Assembly: GCF_003315615.1 (NCBI RefSeq)
Contig: NZ_PDCH01000002.1
Location: 1 to 64,000, forward strand
DNA: 64,000 bases
Direction of reading: 5' to 3'
Origin: Bifidobacterium xylocopae
Lineage (GTDB): Bacteria; Actinomycetota; Actinomycetes; Actinomycetales; Bifidobacteriaceae
Part shown: positions 52,089-61,721 of the stretch, piece by piece
Position numbering within the stretch: position 1 is the first letter of the stretch
Layout: every line of letters starts with the position of its first letter
Program-made: the position numbers and the translations under genes
Notes under the pieces: generated by a model
Told to the model about the DNA's origin: nothing
Database searches by the model: none
Seen by the model: the letters and a program-made list of their open reading frames with translations, nothing else

Positions 52089-52223
52089 TCTTGTCCTTTC
52101 CGACTCGACTGTGTCATCAGGGCCGCAGACCCGGTAAGGGTCGTGGGCTCCGGATTCATCGTGTATCCGCTGCCTATCCGCATGATACCGGCCGGCCTGC
52201 CTTGCGGTCCGGAACGTCACGGA

Positions 52224-53630
52224 TCAGCGGATGCCTAGGGCCTCCAGGGCGTCCGCCAGGGTGGAGACCTCGATGACCTCCAGACCCTTGGGAGGGCTGG
52301 CCGGGCGGCCGCCCCGGCGGACCGGTACGACGGCGCGGGTGAAGCCCAGGCGGGCCGCCTCGGACAGGCGGTGCGTCAGCTGGGGGACCGGGCGCACCTG
52401 GCCGGTCAGGGAGATCTCACCCATGGCGCAGGTGGTCTTGCCGATGGGCTTGGAGGAATTGGCCGAGGCCAGGGCGGCCGCCACGGCCAGGTCGCAGCCG
52501 GGCTCCTTGGCCAGGCCGCCGGCGATCGTGGACACATACAGATCACGGGTCAGCAGGTTCACCTTGCCATGCCGGTAGAGCACGGCCGCAAGCATGGCCA
52601 GCCGGTTGGCGTCGATGCCGTTGGCGTTGCGCCGGGGGGTGGGCAGCACGGACGCTGTGACCAGTGCCTGGATCTCAATGGGCAGGCTCCGATGGCCGTC
52701 AAGGGTGAAAGTGACGCAGGTGCCCTCTACGGGGGCCTCGGCCGTGGACAGGAAAAGCCCGGCAGGGTCTTTGACCTCCTCGATGCCCTGGCCGCTCATG
52801 TCGAAACAGCCCACCTCGTCGGTGGGGCCAAAGCGGTTCTTGGCTGCGTGGAGCATGCGCAGGGCCGTCTGCGCGTCGCCCTCGAACTGGCAGACCACGT
52901 CCACCAGGTGCTCCAGGGTGCGCGGGCCGGCTATGGCGCCGTCCTTGGTCACATGTCCCACCAGCATGACCGGTATGTCGTAGGTCTTGGCCAGGTCAAT
53001 CAATGCGGAGGCCACCTCGCGCACCTGGGTGGAGCCGCCGGAGATGCCGTCTACGTCCTGGGATGTGATGGTCTGGGCTGAATCCACAATCGCCAGCGAG
53101 GGTTTGTTCTGTTCAATCAGGCCCAGGACCGTGCCCAGGTCGGTGGTGGAGGCCAGCAGGAGGGAATCCTCGACCGCGCCCACGCGTGAGGCCCGCATGC
53201 GCACCTGGGCCTGGGACTCCTCGCCTGATATGTAGAGGACGGTGCCGGCAGCCGTGCGCGCCACGTTGCCGGCGGTCTCCAGCAGGAGGGTGGACTTGCC
53301 GATGCCGGGTTCGCCGGCCAACAGGATGACCGAGCCGGGCACGATGCCTCCGCCGAGCACCCGGTCGAACTCCTCGAAACCCGTGGGCAGGCGCTGCACG
53401 GAGTCCGAGCCCACCTTGGTGATCGGCTGTGCCTGCGCTTCGGCCGAAAGTACAGCCGCCTGGGTGCGCCTGGCCGCGCCGCCTCCGCCGGTCGTGCGTG
53501 TCTTGCCTGGCCGGGCCTCGTGGAACTCCTCGATCGTGCCCCACTGACCGCACTCGGGGCAACGGCCGAACCACTTGCCCCCGGTCCAGCCGCACTCGGT
53601 GCATACGTACTGCGTCGCGCTCTTCGCCAT
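52224..53630 (-). CDS. radA: DNA repair protein RadA
   Basis: 468 aa; helicase-like recombination factor that promotes branch migration. N-terminal zinc finger C10, C13, C24, C27 (CTECGWTGGKWFGRCPECG), Walker A LLAGEPGIGKSTLL, Walker B region SLAIVDSAQTI, the RadA motif KNRFGPTDEVG, and a C-terminal Lon-like domain (CDLAVAAALASANSSKPI). No Shine-Dalgarno; TAGCGT lies seven bases before the ATG. Confidence 0.95.
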   Translation of the reverse strand: MAKSATQYVCTECGWTGGKWFGRCPECGQWGTIEEFHEARPGKTRTTGGGGAARRTQAAVLSAEAQAQPITKVGSDSVQRLPTGFEEFDRVLGGGIVPGSVILLAGEPGIGKSTLLLETAGNVARTAAGTVLYISGEESQAQVRMRASRVGAVEDSLLLASTTDLGTVLGLIEQNKPSLAIVDSAQTITSQDVDGISGGSTQVREVASALIDLAKTYDIPVMLVGHVTKDGAIAGPRTLEHLVDVVCQFEGDAQTALRMLHAAKNRFGPTDEVGCFDMSGQGIEEVKDPAGLFLSTAEAPVEGTCVTFTLDGHRSLPIEIQALVTASVLPTPRRNANGIDANRLAMLAAVLYRHGKVNLLTRDLYVSTIAGGLAKEPGCDLAVAAALASANSSKPIGKTTCAMGEISLTGQVRPVPQLTHRLSEAARLGFTRAVVPVRRGGRPASPPKGLEVIEVSTLADALEALGIR

Positions 53631-53791
53631 ACCTAGGACGCTAACCGTTTTGAGGGACAAGGCCGGGCCTGTGTTCATCCCGGGCGCAAGGGTCCGCTTG
53701 GCGTGTCGGGGGGAGGTCTCAAGCGTGCAACTTTCGCACCTTTCGCCAAGCCTCCACGAGCCGTGCAGGACCGCTGTGAGAGAATCGGAGC

Positions 53792-54460
53792 ATGCCTGAC
53801 AACAAACCCCTGATGACGCCACACAACCAGCCCCCATCCCTGTCCGCCGATCCCGGTCCGGCCGTTCGCAAGCGGCGGCTGAGTCTGGTGATCGGTGCGG
53901 CGGTCCTGGTGGTCCTGGTTCTCTTCTCCGCTTTTGTATGGCCCCACTGGGCGCCCAGGTCCGCGGCACCCGCAGCGAACGGCACCACATCCGCCGGGTC
54001 GAAACCCTCTTCCGTCCAGCCAAAGCCGACCATCAAGGCCGAGCCCCTGCCCCAGGACGCCTCCGACCTGCTCAAGGCCATGCCGGACACGGTCGGCGCC
54101 TACGCCCGGACCAAGGCCCAGGCCGCCGGCGATTGGTCGTCCGCCTCGCCCTTGGAGGAGTATCAGCTGACCTATTCCACCGGCGACCCGGCCAAGGATG
54201 TGACCCTGACCCTGGCCCAATGGGGTGAGGAGGGCGACGCCGCCAAACAGTATGCGGCCCTGGGCCAGACCATGACCGGCAAGGAACTGGCTTCGGGAAA
54301 GGTCAAGGTGTCCGGAAAGGTCACCGGTTCGTACACGGAGCACCAGGATGCTGACAACGCCAAGCGTGTCCTGGTCCTGTGGCGCAACGCAACTGTCGTC
54401 TTCCGGGCGCAGGGCCCCAAAGCGGCGGTTGACGCCTTCTATAAGGCCTTCCCCCTGTGA
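53792..54460 (+). CDS. Single-pass membrane protein of unknown function
   Basis: 222 aa. Cytoplasmic N-terminal 30 residues ending RKRRLS, one helix (about 30-50, LVIGAAVLVVLVLFSAFVW), a Ser/Pro/Ala linker (55-90), then a compact outer domain of about 130 residues with repeated K-D-V-T-L-T-L / V-K-V-S-G-K-V type strands. Resembles other actinobacterial anchored lipoprotein-like domains, but I do not recognise the family. GAGAAT lies six bases before the ATG and no Shine-Dalgarno is seen. The 161-base gap to radA should hold both promoters. Confidence 0.7.
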   Translation: MPDNKPLMTPHNQPPSLSADPGPAVRKRRLSLVIGAAVLVVLVLFSAFVWPHWAPRSAAPAANGTTSAGSKPSSVQPKPTIKAEPLPQDASDLLKAMPDTVGAYARTKAQAAGDWSSASPLEEYQLTYSTGDPAKDVTLTLAQWGEEGDAAKQYAALGQTMTGKELASGKVKVSGKVTGSYTEHQDADNAKRVLVLWRNATVVFRAQGPKAAVDAFYKAFPL

Positions 54461-54534
54461 AGGTCGCCGAATCGGTGTATTATAAGGCGGGTTGAACACT
54501 TACCCTCGGTATGTCTAAGGAACGGAGGCTTGGG

Positions 54535-54624
54535 ATGGGTTCTGTCATCAAGAAGCGCCGCAAGCGTATGAGCAAGAAGAAGCACCGCAAAATGCTGCGT
54601 AAGACCCGCCACCAGCGCAAGTAG
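54535..54624 (+). CDS. bS22, small basic ribosomal protein (AURKAIP1/COX24 domain)
   Basis: 29 aa: MGSVIKKRRKRMSKKKHRKM and a short basic end. This is almost identical in pattern to the mycobacterial 30S-associated protein bS22 and to the AURKAIP1/COX24 domain. GGAGG lies eight bases before the ATG at 54535; an in-frame ATG at 54511 would lack a ribosome site. A strong terminator follows. Too short for ordinary gene callers, so it is easily missed. Confidence 0.88.
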   Translation: MGSVIKKRRKRMSKKKHRKMLRKTRHQRK

Positions 54625-54652
54625 TGAGCGCAGGTCTGTAGGCTGCATAGCC

Positions 54653-54714
54653 GAGAGCCCCTCCCGCCCCCGTGGAATCCCCGATTCCATGGCAGCAGGA
54701 GGGGTTCTCTTTTT
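54653..54714 (+). terminator. Terminator of the bS22 gene
   Basis: GAGAGCCCCTCC (54653-54664) pairs with GGAGGGGTTCTC (54698-54709) and is followed by TTTTT. A second hairpin TGGAATC-CCC-GATTCCA is nested in the loop. Confidence 0.8.
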
Positions 54715-54826
54715 ATGTCGGGGACGGCCCCTGGCAAGTATGGCTGGTGGAATATGTCTGGATATGCGACTGCCCCGCGCTGTGGTGACAGCGGCGGGGC
54801 AGGGGTCTGCGTGCGGGTGTAAGCCC

Positions 54827-55525
54827 TTACTTGTTCGAGTTGGTCATGACCCGGGGGCCGTGGGGGTCGCCGACGATGACCGTGTCCACCATGTTCAGGA
54901 AGAGGCCGTGTTCGACGACCCCAACCGTGCGGATCAGATCTTCGGCCAGGTCCTGCGGATGGTCGATACGCTCCAGGTGGAGGTCCACCACGTAATTGCT
55001 CTCGTCGGTCCGCACTTCCCTGCCATCGGCGTCCTTGCGTAGGACCGGCTTATAGCCGCGGTCCTCGAAGCGCTTGATCACATGGCCGGCGCCGAAGGGG
55101 ATGACTTCGACCGGCAGCGGGAAGGCGCCGATGGTGTCCACCACCTTGGACTCGTCCACGATCCAGACAATCCGGTTGGAGTTGGTGGCCACGATCTTCT
55201 CCCATAGGAGGGCCGCGCCGCCGCCCTTGATGCCGTTGAAGTCCTTGTCCACCTCGTCGGCCCCGTCGATCGTCACGTCGATATGGTCCACATCGTCCAC
55301 GTCCACGATCCGGATGCCGTAGCCCTCGGCCTGCTCCTGGGTGCGGCGGGAGGTGGTCACACCGGTGAAGTGCAGCCCCTCCTCCTGGACCCGGCGGCCC
55401 AGTTCGTCCACCAGGAAGCGGACCGTGGAACCCGTTCCCAGGCCGGCGATCATGCCATCCTCGACCAGCTTGGCGGCCTCGATGCCGGCCGCCTTCTTCA
55501 GTGCATCCTGTTGTGCCTTATCCAT
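54827..55525 (-). CDS. rpiA: Ribose-5-phosphate isomerase A
   Basis: 232 aa; interconverts ribose-5-phosphate and ribulose-5-phosphate. [31 protein letters not shown] (as [12 protein letters not shown]) with the catalytic Asp, and [14 protein letters not shown] with catalytic Glu/Lys. This enzyme feeds the bifid shunt. GGAGATGAC precedes the ATG. Monocistronic by appearance; convergent with the bS22 gene. Confidence 0.95.
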   Translation of the reverse strand: MDKAQQDALKKAAGIEAAKLVEDGMIAGLGTGSTVRFLVDELGRRVQEEGLHFTGVTTSRRTQEQAEGYGIRIVDVDDVDHIDVTIDGADEVDKDFNGIKGGGAALLWEKIVATNSNRIVWIVDESKVVDTIGAFPLPVEVIPFGAGHVIKRFEDRGYKPVLRKDADGREVRTDESNYVVDLHLERIDHPQDLAEDLIRTVGVVEHGLFLNMVDTVIVGDPHGPRVMTNSNK

Positions 55526-55590
55526 GTCATCTCCTTCGCGCTCGCCCGCTGGGGGCGCGTTCGGTTGTTTCCGTATATCCTACGTGGGGG

Positions 55591-56772
55591 TCAGTCCCGC
55601 GCGTTCGATTGTTGGTCTGTGTCCCTGTCCTGGCGCTCGGCGATCGAGTGCAGGCGGAAGGGGGTGTCGGCTATGTGCACGCGCCCCTTCTGATCGATGT
55701 CCGCCTCGAAGGTGATCGAACCGGAGATGTGGAGCTCCTTGCCGGCGAAGTAGGGGGAGCGCGAGGGCGGGGGTGTGATGGTCAGGTCGCCGGAGGCGGT
55801 CAGGCCGCGCCCGTTCTGGTCGCTGGTGTCGTCGTTCTCGGTGGTCTCGTCGGCCCCGTTTTCATCGGTTTCGGTTTCGTTCTCGGCGGTATCTGTGCCG
55901 TCCTCGTTGCTGTCGGTCTCGTTGCTGCCGCTGTCCGAAACGCCGCCGGCCAGCTGCTCCTGTTCGCTGTGGTTCCGTGACTGGTCATCGTTCCACAGCT
56001 CGTCCATATGCAGGGCTTCGGTGGGGGCTTCGGCGCTGCCGCTGTCCTGTGGCACCTCGTCGTCGATGATTTCGGTCTCGTCGGGCAGGTCGGTTCGTGT
56101 GGTCGGCAGGGGGCGGGTGCGTGCGGCCTGCCGGTGCTCCGGCCTGTCCGTCCCACCCTCGGGCAGGGTCTTGTCCCTGCCGGCTCCGGCGTCGGCGCTG
56201 GCATCCAGGGCAGACGCCCGGCCCGTGAGTTGCAGGCGGACCTCCTCGGAGATCTTGAGTCCCTTGGCGTAGGGGGAATTGATCAGGGAGCGCCAGCCCT
56301 CCAGGGGCAAGTAGGAGCGTTTGCCCCCGGCGCGCACATCCTCGGCGTAGCCCCGGGCCAGGTCGTCCACCATCTCGTTGAAGCGGTCGCCGGCGTGGCC
56401 CTTGACCCAGAAGAACTTGACCGGGCCCTTACGATCGCGGATCTCCTGGTCGATGGCCTCGATCAGCTCCCTGTTTTTGACCGGTTTGCCCGCCGCATTC
56501 CGCCAGCCCTTCTTCTTCCAGCCGCGCACCCATTTGGTCGAGCAGTTGATCGCGTACTGGGAGTCGGTCTGGATGGTCAGCGGCTCGGAGCCCTGGTGGG
56601 CGCGCAGGGCCTGGAGGACCGCGCACAGCTCCCCGATCTGGTTGGTGCCGTTGGTGGCCCCGCCGGCATCGGACCGTCCGTCCTTGTGGTTGGCCCAACC
56701 CCAGCCCATGGGCCCGTTGGGATTGCCCAGCGCCGACCCGTCGGTGGAAACAACAATCTGGCTATCGCTCAT
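55591..56772 (-). CDS. rnhA: Ribonuclease HI with long acidic tail and extra C-terminal domain
   Basis: 393 aa. Residues 1-150 are a complete RNase HI: D11 (VSTDGSALGNP), E48 (GELCAVLQAL), D70 (TDSQYAINC), KGHAGDRFNEMVDDLA (H126 and D136/137). Residues 150-270 form a linker, 270-320 are almost purely Asn/Asp/Glu/Thr/Ser, and the last 70 (LTITPPPSRSPYFAGKELHI; GSITFEADIDQKGRVHIAD) look like a small beta domain I cannot name. Ordinary RNase HI has about 155 residues. No Shine-Dalgarno; TAGGGT is six bases before the ATG. Confidence 0.9.
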   Translation of the reverse strand: MSDSQIVVSTDGSALGNPNGPMGWGWANHKDGRSDAGGATNGTNQIGELCAVLQALRAHQGSEPLTIQTDSQYAINCSTKWVRGWKKKGWRNAAGKPVKNRELIEAIDQEIRDRKGPVKFFWVKGHAGDRFNEMVDDLARGYAEDVRAGGKRSYLPLEGWRSLINSPYAKGLKISEEVRLQLTGRASALDASADAGAGRDKTLPEGGTDRPEHRQAARTRPLPTTRTDLPDETEIIDDEVPQDSGSAEAPTEALHMDELWNDDQSRNHSEQEQLAGGVSDSGSNETDSNEDGTDTAENETETDENGADETTENDDTSDQNGRGLTASGDLTITPPPSRSPYFAGKELHISGSITFEADIDQKGRVHIADTPFRLHSIAERQDRDTDQQSNARD

Positions 56773-56803
56773 ACCATCACCCTAAACGCTCCTCCTGAAA
56801 AGA

Positions 56804-56837
56804 CGGCGGCCGTCCCCATAGCCGGGGACGGCCGCCG
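56804..56837 (-). terminator. Terminator of pgm
   Basis: Perfect 14-bp stem (CGGCGGCCGTCCCC with its complement) and six-base loop; on the minus strand the sequence TCTTTTC follows. It separates pgm from rnhA. Confidence 0.8.
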
Positions 56838-56854
56838 GCGGATCGGGTGCATGG

Positions 56855-58531
56855 CTAATCGGAAAGGGCCTTGCCGACCACGTCGTCGGCTTCCGCCAGC
56901 ACCTTGGCCAGGGATTCGGGGGAGACGAAGGACTCGGCGTAGACCTTGTAGATGTTCTCGGTGCCGGAAGGACGGGCCGCGAACCAATTGTCCTTGGTGG
57001 TGACCTTGATGCCGCCGATCTTGGCGCCGTTGCCCGGCGCTTCGGTCAGCTTGGACTCGATGGGCTGGCCGGCGAGTCTGGTTTCGGTCACGTCCGCCGG
57101 GCTCAGGGATGCGAACCTGGCTTTTTGCTCCAGGCTGGTGGGTGTGTCGACCCGCTGGTACCAACTTTCGCCGAAACGCTCGACCTGCTCCTGGTGGAGT
57201 CGGGCGGGGTTCTTGCCGGTTGTGGCCGTGATTTCGGCGGCTAACAGGTCGGGGATCAGTCCGTCCTTGTCGGTCGTCCACACGCGTCCGTCGAAGCGCA
57301 GGAAGCTCATGCCGGAGCTTTCCTCGCCGCCGAACGCCACCTGCCCCTTGAAGAGGGGCTCCACGAACCATTTGAAGCCTACGGGCACCTCCACCAATCT
57401 CGCGCCGATCGAAGCGGCCACGCGGTCGATCAGGGATGAGGAGACCAGGGTCTTGCCCACACCGGCGCCCGCTGGCCAGCCGGGACGGTGACCGGAGAAG
57501 AGGTATTCCACGCATACCGCGATGTAGTGGTTGGGGTTCATCACGCCCGAGCCGGGGCAGACGATCCCGTGGCGGTCGGCGTCCGGATCGGTGCCGCCCA
57601 CCAGGTCGTAGGAATCCCATGCGCCGGCGTTCAGCCGGTCCACCAGACCTTTCATCGCGTAGGGCGATGACGGGTCCATGCGGATCCTGCCGTCGTGGTC
57701 GACGGTCATGAAGGGCCAGGCAGGGTCCACTGTCTCGTTCAGGACCCCGATGTCCAGGCCATACTTCTCGTTGATCAGCGGCCAGTAGTTGACCGAGGCG
57801 CCCCCCAGGGGGTCGATGCCCAGGCGCACTCCGGATGAGCGGATCGCCGCGAAGTCGATGACCTGGTCCAGGTCGTCCACGTAGTGCCCGCGGTAGTCGA
57901 AACGCTCGACCAGCTCGGACCTGATCGCCTGCTCGAAGGGAATGCGCTTGACCAGACGGAAGCCCCCCAGCAGCTCGTTGGCACGGTCCGCGATGGCCCT
58001 GGTGGTTGATTCGGGCGCGGGACCGCCGGTGGGCGGGTCGTACTTAAAGCCGCCATCGGAGGGAGGGTTGTGGGATGGGGTGACTACGATGCCGTCGGCC
58101 AGATCGTCGCCTGAAAAGCGCTGGGAACCGTCGTCGGCCCTATTGTGGGTCAGGATGGCCTGCGAGACGGTGGGGGTGGGCGTGTAGTCGTCGCGCGAGT
58201 CGATCCGCACGCGCACGCCGTTGGCGATCAGCACTTCGATGGCGGTCTTCCAGGCGGGCAGGGAGAGGGCGTGGGTGTCGCGGCCCAGATACAGGGGGCC
58301 GGTCACGCCCTCCTTGGCCCGCTGCTCGGCTATCGCCTGGGTGATGGCGACGATGTGGGCCTCGTTGAAGGAGGTCTTCAGGGAGGAACCCCGGTGGCCG
58401 GAAGTGCCGAAGGAGACTCGCTGTGCGGTCTCGGCCGGGTCCGGTACCAGGTCGTAGTATTTGCCGACGACTTCGTCGACATCGATCAGATCGGCTTGTG
58501 TGGCGGGCATTCCCGCATTGTTGGCAACCAT
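56855..58531 (-). CDS. pgm: Phosphoglucomutase (alpha-D-glucose phosphate-specific)
   Basis: 558 aa; interconverts glucose-1-phosphate and glucose-6-phosphate. [19 protein letters not shown], the phosphoserine loop [16 protein letters not shown], the magnesium loop [11 protein letters not shown] and the sugar-binding [12 protein letters not shown] are all present. GATAAT lies six bases before the ATG at 58531 and GGAGG only one base before it, so a leaderless start is likely. Needed for glycogen and nucleotide-sugar synthesis. Confidence 0.95.
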   Translation of the reverse strand: MVANNAGMPATQADLIDVDEVVGKYYDLVPDPAETAQRVSFGTSGHRGSSLKTSFNEAHIVAITQAIAEQRAKEGVTGPLYLGRDTHALSLPAWKTAIEVLIANGVRVRIDSRDDYTPTPTVSQAILTHNRADDGSQRFSGDDLADGIVVTPSHNPPSDGGFKYDPPTGGPAPESTTRAIADRANELLGGFRLVKRIPFEQAIRSELVERFDYRGHYVDDLDQVIDFAAIRSSGVRLGIDPLGGASVNYWPLINEKYGLDIGVLNETVDPAWPFMTVDHDGRIRMDPSSPYAMKGLVDRLNAGAWDSYDLVGGTDPDADRHGIVCPGSGVMNPNHYIAVCVEYLFSGHRPGWPAGAGVGKTLVSSSLIDRVAASIGARLVEVPVGFKWFVEPLFKGQVAFGGEESSGMSFLRFDGRVWTTDKDGLIPDLLAAEITATTGKNPARLHQEQVERFGESWYQRVDTPTSLEQKARFASLSPADVTETRLAGQPIESKLTEAPGNGAKIGGIKVTTKDNWFAARPSGTENIYKVYAESFVSPESLAKVLAEADDVVGKALSD

Positions 58532-58640
58532 GCCTCCATTATCGCATGCGCGGGAGGCCATATACGCACAAAAAGCAACGAATTCGAACAAGAATGCACA
58601 AATAAGTGACTGAGACTCCGGCGCAGCCCGCTGCCGCTCC

Positions 58641-59726
58641 TCAGGCGACCGGCACCCGTACGCACAGGGCCTGATGGTCCACGGTCAGCTCGATGTGCCG
58701 GGTCTCTCCAAGTATGTCGCCGTCCACCTGGGCCAATGCCGGCTTGCGCAGCCTGATCTCGGCGCTGGCCCCCTGCACCTGCACGATCGAGGAATTGGTG
58801 GATAAGGGGCTTTGGCTGGCCTTCCGGGTGATGGTCTGGTGCATCACGTCGCCGAACAGGTTGGCCCATCCGATCAGTCCACCGGAGGTGTCTATCAGCT
58901 CGAAGTCCAGGATGCCGTCGTCGAAGGAGGCGTCGGGCATCAGCGAGAAACCTGGAATTTCACCGCAGTTGCCGGCCATGAAGGTGCGGAACTCCACATT
59001 CATGTTGGTCTGCGAGCGGCCGTCCTGCTGCCGAATCGTCATGTCACCCCGGTACTTGTCCGCAAACAGGTGTTTGGCGCCGGAGATGAAATAGGCCAGC
59101 CAGGAGAGGTTCCTTTTCAGGTTGGGGTCGGTGTCGTCGATCATCAAGGCGTCGAAGCCGATGCCGGCGATGATCAGAAAAGCGTGTCGGGCATCCGGGT
59201 CCGGGGAGTCGAGGATCCGCATCCTGCCCACGTCGACCAGCCGGGAGCCGTGGGAGGTGGCCACGGCCAGCGCCGCCTCGGGGTCGCCCACCGGAATGCC
59301 CAGGTTGCGGGCGAAGAGGTTGCCGGTGCCGATGGGGATGATGCCCAGGGTGTGCCCGCTGCCGGCGACCGCGCTCGCGACCGTACGCACCGTGCCGTCG
59401 CCGCCGACCGCCACCACGACGTCGGCGCCCTCCTTCAGGGCCTGTCGGGCGCAGGCCTTGCCGTCCTTGTCCAGCTGGGTGTCGTAGAAGCGGGCCCCTT
59501 GCAGGCCGTTTGCGGTGCATTGCTCCTTGATGAGGGAGCGTATATGATCGGCCTGCGGCTTGGAGGGGTTGATGATGAAGGCATAGGATACCTGGTCTGC
59601 GTGCCTGGCACGCAGACGGGCCTCCAGCCGCCGTCGGGCGCGGGCTCGGAGCCAGAACGCGAGGCTAGCCAGGGCAATGATGACGCAGAGGGCCCCTGCG
59701 AGGAGGATCACCGCTGATGATGGCAT
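58641..59726 (-). CDS. Diacylglycerol/sphingosine-type lipid kinase
   Basis: 361 aa. One membrane helix (residues 4-24), a basic stretch, then the DAGK catalytic domain: [31 protein letters not shown] (GGDGT) and [16 protein letters not shown], with the C-terminal domain ending in [15 protein letters not shown]. May phosphorylate diacylglycerol or a related lipid such as a phosphatidylinositol-type precursor. GAGAAT lies seven bases before the ATG. Divergent from the serine operon. Confidence 0.85.
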   Translation of the reverse strand: MPSSAVILLAGALCVIIALASLAFWLRARARRRLEARLRARHADQVSYAFIINPSKPQADHIRSLIKEQCTANGLQGARFYDTQLDKDGKACARQALKEGADVVVAVGGDGTVRTVASAVAGSGHTLGIIPIGTGNLFARNLGIPVGDPEAALAVATSHGSRLVDVGRMRILDSPDPDARHAFLIIAGIGFDALMIDDTDPNLKRNLSWLAYFISGAKHLFADKYRGDMTIRQQDGRSQTNMNVEFRTFMAGNCGEIPGFSLMPDASFDDGILDFELIDTSGGLIGWANLFGDVMHQTITRKASQSPLSTNSSIVQVQGASAEIRLRKPALAQVDGDILGETRHIELTVDHQALCVRVPVA

Positions 59727-59921
59727 GGCCCCTATTCTCCCGCGGCTGCGGCCCCGGTGGATGCCGGTGGTCGCGGATATCGACGATTCCTGCACGCGAC
59801 ACGCCGTCACGACGCTCCGTCGCGTCGAAGAAACGCCGACGGTTACGCTCAGAGTGTGGCGTAGGTCTCATGATAGTGTGATAACCGTCACGGTCTCCGA
59901 TGGCGTAGGCCGATGGAAGCG

Positions 59922-59945
59922 GAGTGGCGGGTGGCACCGCCACTC
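59922..59945 (+). promoter_or_regulatory. Hairpin with a T-box-like GGGTGGCACCGC motif in the sdaAB leader
   Basis: GAGTGGCGG (59922-59930) and CCGCCACTC (59937-59945) form a perfect 9-bp hairpin whose loop region reads GGGTGGCACCGC, 12 of 14 bases of the T-box consensus. An alternative fold pairs GGCGGG and ACCG with CGGT and TTCGCC about 20-30 bases downstream, leaving TGGC bulged; C in TGGC would match the G discriminator of tRNA-Ser. A GATAGT box lies about 50 bases upstream. No Stem I with a clear Ser specifier could be built, so the element stays a candidate. The 330-base gap (59727-60057) holds no gene. Confidence 0.3.
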
Positions 59946-60057
59946 AGCGTGCGATGTTCGGTTTTCGCCCTTCGGGGGAGGGAGCTGCGTGTGGGGGCAT
60001 GCAAACGGTGTGTGTGGTAAACGATGTGGATGTGACGAGACATTGAAAGGACGTACG

Positions 60058-60738
60058 ATGTCGCAGAACTACAAAAGTGTGTTCGACATCATCGGCCCGG
60101 TGATGATAGGGCCTTCGAGCTCGCATACCGCGGGCGCGGTGGCGATTGGCAGGGCCGCCAACAGCATCGTCGGGGGAGCGCCGGATGCGGCGGTGATCAG
60201 ATACTATGATTCGTTCGCCCAGACCCACAAGGGCCACGGCACCGACTATGCGATCGTGAGCGGTCTGCTCGGCTTCGAACCGGACGACAGCCGGGTGCCC
60301 GAAGCGGTCAGCATCGCCCGGGAGCAGGGTATCGGCATCGAATTCGTCGAGGAGGAGGGCGACAGTCCCATCGGCCATCCGAACACGGCCATTCTTGAAA
60401 TGGACAAGGACGGGCGCAAAATCACGGTCTCCGGTTGTTCGATCGGCGGTGGCACCATCGAGGTCCGCCGCATCCAGATGGATGGGTATGACATCAGGCC
60501 CGGCGGCCTGCTGCCCATCCTGCTGGTGGAGGAGCCGGGGCAGGGCCAGGTGTGTGAGGACGAGGTCAAGCCGATAGCCGACATGCTTGAGCAGGCGGGC
60601 GTGCTCGGCGGTCGGAACGAGAGTCGTAATGAGCAGAAGGGAACAACCATGTATGCCTTTGATTTGGAAAAGCCGTTGACGCAGGAAGCCCTTGAGGGGA
60701 TAGCCCGTCACTCGTCCCAGATCTCGTACATCAGTTAG
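60058..60738 (+). CDS. sdaAB: L-serine dehydratase, beta subunit
   Basis: 226 aa. SVFDIIGPVMIGPSSSHTAG is the signature of the beta chain; an ACT-like domain with TTMYAFDLEKPLTQEAL ends it. Together with the alpha chain it forms the iron-sulfur enzyme that converts L-serine to pyruvate and ammonia. The two-chain form is typical of Firmicutes, whereas a single fused SdaA is common in many other bacteria. AAAGG precedes the ATG at 60058. The alpha gene starts 13 bases after the stop. Confidence 0.94.
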   Translation: MSQNYKSVFDIIGPVMIGPSSSHTAGAVAIGRAANSIVGGAPDAAVIRYYDSFAQTHKGHGTDYAIVSGLLGFEPDDSRVPEAVSIAREQGIGIEFVEEEGDSPIGHPNTAILEMDKDGRKITVSGCSIGGGTIEVRRIQMDGYDIRPGGLLPILLVEEPGQGQVCEDEVKPIADMLEQAGVLGGRNESRNEQKGTTMYAFDLEKPLTQEALEGIARHSSQISYIS

Positions 60739-60751
60739 GAGCTTGGGGAAG

Positions 60752-61627
60752 ATGTTCAACTCGATCAAGGAATTGGTGGAAGCCTCCGAGCGCGACGGCA
60801 TGCCCGTGTCGGAGATCATGATCCGCGAGGAGATGGACCGCTACGGTGAGACCAGGGAAGCGGTCTGGGGCCGGATGGAGAAGAACCTGGACACCATGGA
60901 CGCCGCGGTCGAAAAAGGCTCGACCGGGGACGGTGTGTTCTCGCAAACGGGGTTGACCGGCGGGGAGGCGGCCCTGCTCAGGGATTACCGGAAAAACAAG
61001 GTGAGCTTGTCCGGCGACGTGATGCTGGAGGCGGTGCAGGCCGCCATAGCGACCAATGAGGTCAACGCCTCCATGGGAGTCATCTGCGCCACGCCCACCG
61101 CTGGATCATCGGGGACCCTGCCGGGGGTGCTGACGGCTTTGAAGCGGCGACTGGACCTGTCCGGGGAGGGTCAGGTCCGGTTCCTGTTCACGGCGGGTGC
61201 ATTCGGCATGGTCACGGCCAACAATGCAATGATCGCCGGGGCCACCGGCGGCTGCCAGGCCGAGGTCGGCTCGGCCTCCGCCATGGGTGCCGCCGCCGCG
61301 GTCGAAGCGGCCGGCGGCGATGCCCGGACCTCGGCCGAAGCCTTCGCGATCGCCATGAGCAACCTCCTGGGTCTGGTGTGCGATCCCGTGGCAGGCCTGG
61401 TCGAGCTGCCCTGTGTCAAGCGCAACGCCATCGGTGCGGGCAACGCCCTGATCGCGGCGGACATCGCCCTGGCCGGCGGCACGAACAAGATCCCTGCCGA
61501 CGAGGTCGTGGAAGCCATGAGGAAGGTGGGCAGCAACCTGCCCGTCTCCCTGCGCGAAACCGGCATCGGCGGTCTGGCGGGCACGCCGACCGGCCAGGGT
61601 TTCAGAAAGACCATATTCGGCAAGTAG
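60752..61627 (+). CDS. sdaAA: L-serine dehydratase, alpha subunit
   Basis: 291 aa. Cysteines for the [4Fe-4S] cluster sit in MGVICATPTAGSSG, TGGCQAEVGSA and VCDPVAGLVELPC; ASMGVICATPTAGS and GGTNKIPADEVVEAM are family motifs. AGGAG lies ten bases before the ATG at 60752; a TTG at 60743 is too close to the ribosome site. Followed after 94 bases by a serine-type permease, so import and breakdown of serine are combined. Confidence 0.94.
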   Translation: MFNSIKELVEASERDGMPVSEIMIREEMDRYGETREAVWGRMEKNLDTMDAAVEKGSTGDGVFSQTGLTGGEAALLRDYRKNKVSLSGDVMLEAVQAAIATNEVNASMGVICATPTAGSSGTLPGVLTALKRRLDLSGEGQVRFLFTAGAFGMVTANNAMIAGATGGCQAEVGSASAMGAAAAVEAAGGDARTSAEAFAIAMSNLLGLVCDPVAGLVELPCVKRNAIGAGNALIAADIALAGGTNKIPADEVVEAMRKVGSNLPVSLRETGIGGLAGTPTGQGFRKTIFGK

Positions 61628-61721
61628 AGAGACGACGGGCCGTCCCGGACAGCCAGCTGCGGCGGGACAGGGACGGCAGCCTGCGGAATTCGTTCCGTGC
61701 GTTACAGAAGGGAATGACACA

